The position numbers were made by a program, and so were the translations under genes. The notes below the pieces were generated by a model. It worked only from the letters and a program-made list of their open reading frames with translations. It ran no database searches and was not told where the DNA came from. Positions 55,987 through 64,000 of a stretch of DNA of 64,000 bases are shown here, in pieces. Source of the DNA: DATLGB01 sp035540675 (GTDB lineage: Bacteria > Actinomycetota > Thermoleophilia > Solirubrobacterales > Solirubrobacteraceae). The DNA lies in NCBI GenBank assembly GCA_035540675.1, contig DATLGB010000025.1, positions 1 to 64,000 on the forward strand. Direction: 5' to 3'. Position 1 is the first letter of the stretch, and each line of letters begins with the position of its first letter.

Positions 55987-56403
55987 GTGAGCAGCATCCA
56001 GGAGCGCATCGAGGCCGTCCTCGCGACGGCGGAGCCCGATGTGGAGGTGCTTCTCGCCGAGGTCGTGGGCGGTCGCCTCGTGCGCGTGTTCATCGACCAT
56101 CCTCAGGGCGTGTCGCTGGAGCTCTGCGAGCGCGTCACCAAGCTCCTGCCGGACGTCCGGGAGGACTACGCCCTCGAGGTGTCCTCGCCGGGCACGGAGC
56201 GCCCGCTGACCAAGCCGGAGCACTTCCGCCGCTACCTCGGCCGCCGCGCGCGCGTGCGCACCCGCGGCGAGCACGACGGCCGCCGCAGCTTCACCGGTGA
56301 GCTCCTCGGCGCCTCCGACAACGAGGTGACCGTCGCCGCCGACACGGGGGTCGTCTCGATCCCCTACGCCGAGATCCACCGTTCCCACCTCGTGAAGGAC
56401 TGA
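55987..56403 (+). CDS. rimP: Ribosome maturation factor RimP
   Basis: A 138-residue protein needed for 30S assembly. RVFIDHPQGVSLELCERVTKLL and LEVSSPGTERPLTKPEHFRRYLG (about residues 62-84) match RimP, followed by its SH3-like C-terminal domain. The GTG at 55987 is six bases from AAGGAGG. A nearby ATG AGG TGA at 55982 is too close to the ribosome site. It is the first gene of the rimP-nusA-ylxR-infB operon. Confidence 0.95.
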   Translation: MSSIQERIEAVLATAEPDVEVLLAEVVGGRLVRVFIDHPQGVSLELCERVTKLLPDVREDYALEVSSPGTERPLTKPEHFRRYLGRRARVRTRGEHDGRRSFTGELLGASDNEVTVAADTGVVSIPYAEIHRSHLVKD

Positions 56404-56409
56404 TCGCCA

Positions 56410-57681
56410 ATGTCGCAAGAGATCGTCGACGCCGTCCGCGCCCTCGGCACCGAGAAGGGCATCTCCGTCGACAAGCTGATGTCCGCGCTCGAGGACGCGC
56501 TCCTGTCGGCCTACAAGAAGCAGCCCGGCGCCGCCAAGTACGCGCGCGTGACCATGGACCACGAGTCCGGCGACTTCCGGGTCGAGGAGCTGATCCTGCC
56601 CGAGGAGCTCGAGGACCAGCTGCTCGACGAGGCCGAGGAGGCCGCCACCGTCGCCGAGGACGGCGGCCGCCGCGTCGACCCGGAGACGGGCGAGGTGATC
56701 GTGCCCGAGGCGCCGGAGATCCCGGTCGCGCGCCTGGAGGAGTTCCTCGACCAGATCGAGCGCCGCGACGTCACGCCGGAGGACTTCGGCCGCATCGCCG
56801 CCCAGACCGCCAAGCAGGTGATCCTGCAGCGCATCCGCGAGGCCGAGCGCGACATGATGTTCGAGGAGTACCGCGACCGCGTCGGCGAGCTGATCACCGG
56901 CATCGTCCAGCAGTCGGACTCGCGCTACACGCTCGTGCAGCTGCGCGAGCGCGTCGAGGCGCTGCTGCCGAAGTCCGAGCAGGTCGACGGCGAGCGCTAC
57001 GACCACGGCTCGCGCATCAAGGCGGTCATCAAGGACGTCTCGCACTCGACGCGCGGGCCGAGCATCATCGTCTCGCGCCGCGACTCCGAGCTGATCAAGT
57101 CGCTGTTCGAGCTCGAGGTGCCCGAGATCGCCGACGGCCTCGTGGAGATCACGAACGTCGCACGCGAGCCCGGCTACCGCTCGAAGATCGCGGTCGTCTC
57201 GCACGCCAACGGCGTCGACCCGGTCGGCGCCTGCGTCGGCCCGCGCGGCTCGCGGGTGCGGATGGTCGTCTCCGAGCTGCGCGGCGAGAAGATCGACATC
57301 ATCCCGTACAACGACGAGCCGGCCCGGTTCGTCGCCAAGGCGCTGTCGCCCGCGCGCGTGCGCGAGGTGCTCGTCGACGACGAGGCCAAGCAGGCGACGG
57401 TGATCGTGCCCGATGACCAGCTCTCGCTGGCGATCGGCCGCGAGGGCCAGAACGCCCGGCTCGCGGCGCGCCTCACCGGGTGGCGCATCGACATCCGCTC
57501 CGAGACGGACTTCTCCAACGAGTCCGACGACGCCGACTACGGCGAGGAGGAGGAGGCGACCGGCGGCCGCTGCGCGGCGGTCAACCGCAACGGCCGGCGC
57601 TGCCCGAACCAGGCGCTGCCCGGCTCGCGCTACTGCGGGCTGCCGGCGCACCAGGCGCTGGAGGCCTCGAACGCCCGCTGA
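56410..57681 (+). CDS. nusA: Transcription termination/antitermination factor NusA with C-terminal zinc knuckle
   Basis: A 423-residue RNA-polymerase-binding factor that modulates pausing and termination. The N-terminal domain, S1 domain (GSRIKAVIKDVSHSTRGPSI) and two KH domains (CVGPRGSRVRMVV; PDDQLSLAIGREGQNARLAA) are normal. After an acidic linker (DADYGEEEEA) the protein ends with an unusual motif: C388, C398, C409 and H414, CRxxGRRCPN/SRYCGL-like, spaced as a small zinc knuckle. This tail is not part of standard NusA. Confidence 0.95.
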   Translation: MSQEIVDAVRALGTEKGISVDKLMSALEDALLSAYKKQPGAAKYARVTMDHESGDFRVEELILPEELEDQLLDEAEEAATVAEDGGRRVDPETGEVIVPEAPEIPVARLEEFLDQIERRDVTPEDFGRIAAQTAKQVILQRIREAERDMMFEEYRDRVGELITGIVQQSDSRYTLVQLRERVEALLPKSEQVDGERYDHGSRIKAVIKDVSHSTRGPSIIVSRRDSELIKSLFELEVPEIADGLVEITNVAREPGYRSKIAVVSHANGVDPVGACVGPRGSRVRMVVSELRGEKIDIIPYNDEPARFVAKALSPARVREVLVDDEAKQATVIVPDDQLSLAIGREGQNARLAARLTGWRIDIRSETDFSNESDDADYGEEEEATGGRCAAVNRNGRRCPNQALPGSRYCGLPAHQALEASNAR

Positions 57682-57691
57682 CGTCGCCCGA

Positions 57692-57766
57692 AGGTGCGAA
57701 CTTGAGAGCACCGGAGGGCGAAACCCCCATCAGGTGCGAACTTGAGAGCACCGGAGGGCGAAACCC
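57692..57766 (+). repeat. Perfect 35-bp direct repeat at the nusA-ylxR junction
   Basis: The 35-bp unit beginning AGGTGCGAACTTGAGAGCAC occurs at 57692-57726 and, without any mismatch, at 57732-57766 (period 40 bp). Each copy contains an AGGTG ribosome-site-like sequence and a TTG codon five bases later. Because 40 is not a multiple of three, the two TTG codons are in different frames. Confidence 0.95.
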
Positions 57767-58000
57767 GAGTTTCCGGACCTGCGTGGGCTGCCGCACGGCG
57801 GCCCCGCGGGAGGAGCTCGTGCGCTTCGCTGGCGTGGACGGCCGGGTCGTGCCCGATCCGGCCGCACGCCTGCCGGGGCGGGGCGCCTGGCTTCACCCCG
57901 ACCGCGCCTGCTTCGAGCAGGCGGTCGCGCGGCGCGCGTTCCAGCGCGCGTTCCGAGGCCGCGTAGAGATCCATCCAGACACCGTAGACTTCATCGACAC

Positions 58001-58028
<28 letters not shown>
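57702..58028 (+). CDS. ylxR: YlxR-family RNA-binding protein
   Basis: A 108-residue DUF448 protein. FRTCVGCRTAAPREELVRF and RLPGRGAWLHPDRACFEQAV are family hallmarks; YlxR is reported to modulate RNase P in Bacillus. The start is uncertain. No ATG lies near the conserved region; the TTG at 57702, five bases after GAAGGTG in the first direct-repeat copy, is the best in-frame choice. The end overlaps infB by 28 bp. Confidence 0.85.
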
Positions 58029-60354
<2,326 letters not shown>

Positions 60355-60355
<1 letters not shown>

Positions 60356-60672
60356 TGGGCGAAAACCCCGTCGTCGCCGTCCTGCGGATCCACTTGCACT
60401 TTCCCGATGCCGGCTCGCTGAAGGCGAAGCGGTCGGAGCTCAACGCGGTCAAGGCCGGCCTGCAGCAGCGCTTCGGCGCCGCGGTGGCGGAGGTCGACCA
60501 TCAGGACACCTGGCAGCGCTCGACGCTGCTGGCGACGGTGTGCGCCGGCGGCGCGACCCGCTGCGACCAGCACGCCGACGCGGTCGAGCGCTGGCTCGAC
60601 GCGCGGCTGCCGCAGGGCGTGCGCGTGGAGCGGCGGCTGGCGTCGTGGAGCGACTTGGAGTCAATAGGATGA
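60355..60672 (+). CDS. ylxP: DUF503/YlxP-family protein
   Basis: A 105-residue protein: VVAVLRIHLHFPDAGSLKAKR at the N-terminus and AAVAEVDHQDTWQRSTLLAT further on are the DUF503 signature. The family sits between infB and rbfA in many bacteria and is linked with ribosome biogenesis, but its molecular function is not settled. The GTG shares a base with the infB stop; the end overlaps rbfA. Confidence 0.9.
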
Positions 60673-61013
60673 GCGCCGAGAGGATGCGCCGGGTCGACGA
60701 GGCCCTGCGGGAGGTTCTGTCGGATGCGATCACGCAGAACCTCAAGGATCCCCGGATCGGGTTCGTCACCGTGACCGCCGTACAAACTTCCCCCGACCTG
60801 CGCCACGCGCGCGTGCACGTCTCGGTCTTCGGCGACGACACCACGCGCAAGCTGACGATGGAGGGGCTGCGGTCCGCCCACGGGTTCCTGCAGCGGCGCG
60901 TCGCCGCCGAGCTGCGCGTCAAGCACACCCCGACGCTCGAGTTCTTCTACGACGACACCGCCGAGCGCGCGCAGCGCCTCGAGGCGCTGATGCGCGAGGA
61001 TGCCGCGGAGTGA
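60669..61013 (+). CDS. rbfA: Ribosome-binding factor A
   Basis: A 114-residue KH-fold protein needed for 16S rRNA 5'-end maturation and 30S assembly. MRRVDEALREVLSDAITQ, LKDPRIGFVTVTAVQTSPDL and TPTLEFFYDDTAERAQRLE match the family closely. The ATG overlaps the upstream stop and the stop overlaps nrnA. Confidence 0.96.
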   Translation: MSAERMRRVDEALREVLSDAITQNLKDPRIGFVTVTAVQTSPDLRHARVHVSVFGDDTTRKLTMEGLRSAHGFLQRRVAAELRVKHTPTLEFFYDDTAERAQRLEALMREDAAE

Positions 61014-62005
61014 GCCCGCTCGATCCGATCATCGAGGCGCTGCGCGACGACGACCGCTTCGTGCTCTGCACCCACGAGCATCCGGACGGCGACGCGCTCG
61101 GGTCGCTCGCGGCGATGCAGCACGTGCTGAACGCGCTGGGCAAGGAGGCCGTCTCCTACATCGCCGCCGACGAGTTCCCCTTGCCCTACGAGTACCGCTT
61201 CCTCACGCTGGACCGGCTCGTGACCGAGCTGCCCCCCGACATCGGCCAGCGCACGATCGTCTTCCTGGACTGCGGCAACATCGACCGCAACCCGGCGGAC
61301 GCGCTCAGGCACGGCAGCGGCCGCATCCTGAACATCGACCACCACCACGACAACACGCTGTTCGGGACGATCAACCACGTCGATCCCGAGGCGTCGTCGA
61401 CCGCGGAGATCGTGTGGTCGCTGCTCGAGCCGCTCGGCGTGCCGCTCACGCGCGAGCTGGCCGAGGCGCTCTACGTCGGGCTGGTCACCGACACGGGCAA
61501 GTTCATGTACGAGAACACCGGCGCGCGCGCCCACCGGATGGCGGCCGAGCTGCTCGACGCCGGCGTCGACGCGCAGGAGATCTACCGCCACCTGTACGAG
61601 AACATCCCGGCGGCGAAGCTCGAGCTGCTCTCGCGCGGGCTGGCCAACATGCAGCGCTTCGACGGCGGCGCGCTGTCGCTGTCGCACCTCTCGCGCGAGG
61701 ACTACGAGGCCACCGGTGCGGAGGAGGGCTACTCCGAAGGGGTCGTCGACCACCTGCGCGCGCTCGAGGGGACGGTCGTCGCCGTGCTCGTCCGCGACGT
61801 GCTCGCCCCGGGCAAGGACGGGCTGCGCAAGGTGTCGCTGCGGTCGGTCGACGACCGCGTGGACGTCTCGATGATCGCGCGCGAGCAGGGCGGCGGCGGC
61901 CACCGCCGCGCCGCGGGCTTCACGACCGGAATGCCGCTGGACGAGCTCAACGACTTCCTGCGCCGCGCGGTCTGCAGCCAGCTGTCGGCGCCCGCCGCGG
62001 CGTAG
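61010..62005 (+). CDS. nrnA: DHH/DHHA1 oligoribonuclease-phosphatase NrnA
   Basis: A 331-residue DHH phosphoesterase that degrades short RNAs and can dephosphorylate pAp; some relatives act on cyclic dinucleotides. CTHEHPDGDALGSL, VFLDCGN, LNIDHHHDN and VGLVTDTGKF are the metal motifs, with GGGGHRRAAGF in the DHHA1 domain. The GTG overlaps the rbfA stop. The position between rbfA and truB is conserved in Gram-positive bacteria. Confidence 0.93.
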   Translation: MSPLDPIIEALRDDDRFVLCTHEHPDGDALGSLAAMQHVLNALGKEAVSYIAADEFPLPYEYRFLTLDRLVTELPPDIGQRTIVFLDCGNIDRNPADALRHGSGRILNIDHHHDNTLFGTINHVDPEASSTAEIVWSLLEPLGVPLTRELAEALYVGLVTDTGKFMYENTGARAHRMAAELLDAGVDAQEIYRHLYENIPAAKLELLSRGLANMQRFDGGALSLSHLSREDYEATGAEEGYSEGVVDHLRALEGTVVAVLVRDVLAPGKDGLRKVSLRSVDDRVDVSMIAREQGGGGHRRAAGFTTGMPLDELNDFLRRAVCSQLSAPAAA

Positions 62006-62799
62006 TGACGGCGGACGGCGTCGTTCTCGTCGACAAGCCGCCGGGCGTGACGTCGCACGACGTCGTCGCGCAGCAGCGCCGGCGCCTCGGGCGCGGCGTC
62101 AAGGTGGGGCACGCCGGAACGCTCGACCCGTTCGCGACCGGCCTGCTGCTCGTGCTCGTCGGCCGGGCCACGCGGGTCCAGCGCTTCCTGATGGCGCTGC
62201 CCAAGCGCTACGAGACGGTGGCGCGGCTGGGGTGGACGTCGACCACCGGAGACCGCGACGGGGAGCTCGCGCCGGGGCGCACGCCGCCCGAGCCGCTGCG
62301 GCTGCCGACGGGGCGCATCCGCCAGCGGCCGCCGGCCTACTCGGCGGTCAAGGTCGGCGGCCGGCGCGCGTACGCGCTCGCGCGGGCGGGGGAAGCGGTC
62401 GAGCTGCCCGAGCGCGAGGTCGAGGTCACGCGCTTCGAGGAGCTGTGGCGCGACGGCGAACGGGTCGCGTTCGCGATCGAGTGCTCGAGCGGGACCTACG
62501 TGCGCTCGCTCGTCGCCGACCTCGGCGACGCCTACTGCGACGAGCTGCGCCGGACCGCGATCGGGCACTTCGACGTCGCCGGCGCCGACCCCGAGCGGAT
62601 CGTGCCGCTGGGGGAGGCGCTCGGCTTCCTGCCCGAGGTGCGGCTGGACGGCGACGACGCGCGACGGGCGTCGCACGGCGTGGCCGTGGCCGGGGACGCC
62701 GGCGGCGCCGTGCGGCTGACCGACGAGCACGGCCTGATCGCCATCGCCGAGCCGCGGCCCGACGGCCGGCTCAAGCCGACCGTCGGGTTCCGCGGCTGA
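62005..62799 (+). CDS. truB: tRNA pseudouridine-55 synthase TruB
   Basis: A 264-residue enzyme that makes pseudouridine 55 in the T-loop of tRNA. The catalytic Asp lies in GHAGTLDPFATGLLLV, after LVDKPPGVTSHDVV; the CSSGTYVRSLVADLG motif follows. The last about 70 residues are a diverged PUA-like region. The GTG shares a base with the nrnA stop. It ends the operon, 3 bp from the converging protease gene. Confidence 0.95.
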   Translation: MTADGVVLVDKPPGVTSHDVVAQQRRRLGRGVKVGHAGTLDPFATGLLLVLVGRATRVQRFLMALPKRYETVARLGWTSTTGDRDGELAPGRTPPEPLRLPTGRIRQRPPAYSAVKVGGRRAYALARAGEAVELPEREVEVTRFEELWRDGERVAFAIECSSGTYVRSLVADLGDAYCDELRRTAIGHFDVAGADPERIVPLGEALGFLPEVRLDGDDARRASHGVAVAGDAGGAVRLTDEHGLIAIAEPRPDGRLKPTVGFRG

Positions 62800-62802
62800 C
62801 GC

Positions 62803-64000
62803 CTATCCGACCGTCGCGCGGACGCTGAACGACGCGCCCGACGAGCCCGAGTACGTGTAGACGCCGACGTAGTACCAGTCGGCCGCCGGGCTCGAGATCG
62901 TCACCGTCTCGGCGTTGGACCCGGTCTCCGAGCTGGCGTCCCTGACCGTCCGCGTCGGCTTCGCGCCGCGGCGCAGGAACAGGTCGAGGTCCGGGTTGCA
63001 GCCCAGCAGGCCGCACGACGGCCCCGTCAGGTCGACGCGCAGCGAGCTCGCGCCGGCGGGCACGGCGATCTTGAGGTAGACGAAGCCGCCCGCCGCCGCG
63101 CTCGTCCCGGTCCGGGACACGCCGCTGGTCAGCGTCGGTGTGGCCGGGTCGGGGTCCGCCGTCGAGCCGACGGTGAGCGTGCGGCTCGTCGTGGCGCTGG
63201 CGCCCCTGTCGTCGGTGACGGTGAGCGTGGCGGTGTACGTCCCCGCCGCGGCGTAGGTGTGCGACGGGTTCGCGGCCGTCGAGGTGGCGCCGTCGCCGAA
63301 GCTCCACGACCGCGCCACGATCGTGCCGTCGGCGTCGGTGGAGGTGTCGGCGAACGTGCAGGCCAGGCCGGAGCACGAGCTGGTGAAGCCCGCCGCCGGC
63401 GGCTGGTTGGCGGTCCCGCCGCCGGAGCCGACGAACGCCGTGTAGAGCAGGCGGTTCGGCGAGCCGGAGCCGGGGCTGCGGACGACCCCGGCCGTGGCGT
63501 TGGAGTTCAGTGCCGACGACACCTGGGCGGGCGTCGCCGCCGGGTTCGCCGCGAGGTAGAGGGCGGCCGCGCCGGCCACGTGCGGGCTCGACATCGAGGT
63601 CCCGCTCATCGTCGCCGTGCCCGTGTCGCTCGAGTGCGACGCCGAGACGGTGTTGACGCCCGGCGCGAACAGGTCGACGCAGGTGCCCGTGTTCGCCCAG
63701 CCGGGCTTGGTGTCCGAGCTGTCGGTGGCGCTGACCGTCAGCGCCGCCGGGACGTTGGCGGGGGAGACGTCGCAGGCGTCCTGCGCGATCCCGAGGCCGT
63801 TGCCGAGGCCGTTGCCGGCGGCGATCGCGTAGCTGATGCCCGAGTTGATCGAGCGCGCGACGGCCGCGTCGATCGTGCTGTCGCGCCCGAAGGCGGTCCC
63901 CAGGCTCATGTTGGCGACGGCGGGCTTCGCCGCGTTGGCGGTCACCCAGTCGATGCCGGCGGTGATCCCCGACGTCGAGCCGGACCCGCCGCAGTCGAGC
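62803..64000 (-). CDS. Secreted subtilisin (S8) protease with PKD domain, partial
   Basis: The C-terminal 399 codons are present; the gene continues past the right edge. Catalytic-domain features: NMSLGTAFG, AAGNGLGNG (oxyanion Asn) and the active Ser in MSGTSMSSPHVAGAA. The catalytic Asp and His are outside the window. A PKD domain follows (AARSWSFGDGATSTAANPSHTY region, with TYTATLTVTDDRGAS). A pre-peptidase C-terminal-like domain (DLDLFLRRG, WYYVGVYTYSG) ends it. It is an extracellular protease with targeting domains, typical of soil actinobacteria. Confidence 0.9.
   Translation of the reverse strand, partial: LDCGGSGSTSGITAGIDWVTANAAKPAVANMSLGTAFGRDSTIDAAVARSINSGISYAIAAGNGLGNGLGIAQDACDVSPANVPAALTVSATDSSDTKPGWANTGTCVDLFAPGVNTVSASHSSDTGTATMSGTSMSSPHVAGAAALYLAANPAATPAQVSSALNSNATAGVVRSPGSGSPNRLLYTAFVGSGGGTANQPPAAGFTSSCSGLACTFADTSTDADGTIVARSWSFGDGATSTAANPSHTYAAAGTYTATLTVTDDRGASATTSRTLTVGSTADPDPATPTLTSGVSRTGTSAAAGGFVYLKIAVPAGASSLRVDLTGPSCGLLGCNPDLDLFLRRGAKPTRTVRDASSETGSNAETVTISSPAADWYYVGVYTYSGSSGASFSVRATVG

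Noticed and set aside
55982..55990. ATG AGG TGA before rimP considered as a start-stop upstream ORF
   Set aside because: The ATG is one base from the Shine-Dalgarno sequence, too close for initiation; the rimP GTG is at the proper distance.

Overview
The window is a continuous piece of a very GC-rich, gene-dense actinobacterial chromosome. Overlapping ATGA/GTGA junctions, many GTG starts, the actinobacterial integration host factor (mihF), an M. tuberculosis-like CysO and a PyrR-binding leader placed over the ribosome binding site all point to Actinobacteria. The fused SecDF, the Bacillus-like order ruvA-ruvB...secDF...recJ-rel and the abundance of secreted CAP, LVIVD and cupredoxin proteins make a deep-branching Thermoleophilia/Solirubrobacterales-type organism the best guess. 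That placement is an inference; no 16S gene is present.

Layout. 1-4.3 kb: end of ruvA, ruvB, an intergenic cluster of three structured hairpin repeats, a DUF559/AbiEi-like protein and two tandem secreted CAP proteins. 4.4-15 kb: a zinc-ribbon/PAS protein, secDF, a secreted glycosidase-like protein, recJ and bifunctional rel. 15-19 kb: lipid kinase and corA on the minus strand, then a SAM-I riboswitch controlling thrC and cysO. 19-30.9 kb: M28 peptidase, groES, a glycosyltransferase/acyltransferase pair, a secreted LVIVD protein, a ten-codon ORF with its own hairpin, tRNA-Arg(CCG), a phosphoesterase, RNase Z and a 1342-residue cyclase/ATPase/LuxR regulator.

30.9-37.7 kb is the main accessory region. 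It holds a compact RiPP cassette: a double-glycine precursor peptide, a full-length LanB dehydratase and a stand-alone C39 peptidase, behind a clear promoter flanked by an inverted repeat. No LanC cyclase or transporter is visible nearby. A sedolisin (S53) protease converges on it, the LuxR-type regulator diverges from it, and a small secreted protein follows.

37.8-44.9 kb: the pyrimidine operon pyrR-pyrB-pyrC-carA-carB with its PyrR leader. 44.9-45.5 kb: tandem repeats, an operator-like palindrome and a leaderless-type promoter. 45.5-52.8 kb: mihF, gmk, rpoZ, coaBC, then a MoxR/DUF58/transglutaminase module and a TPR protein. 52.9-55.9 kb: a copper cluster (double cupredoxin, two-domain multicopper oxidase, single cupredoxin). 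55.9-62.8 kb: the rimP-nusA-ylxR-infB-ylxP-rbfA-nrnA-truB translation operon, preceded by a terminator/antiterminator leader. The right edge cuts a secreted subtilisin.

Most genes are housekeeping. The points most worth following are the LanC-less RiPP cassette, the S-box-controlled thrC-cysO pair, the two families of structured palindromes, the rimP leader and the zinc-knuckle tail on NusA.
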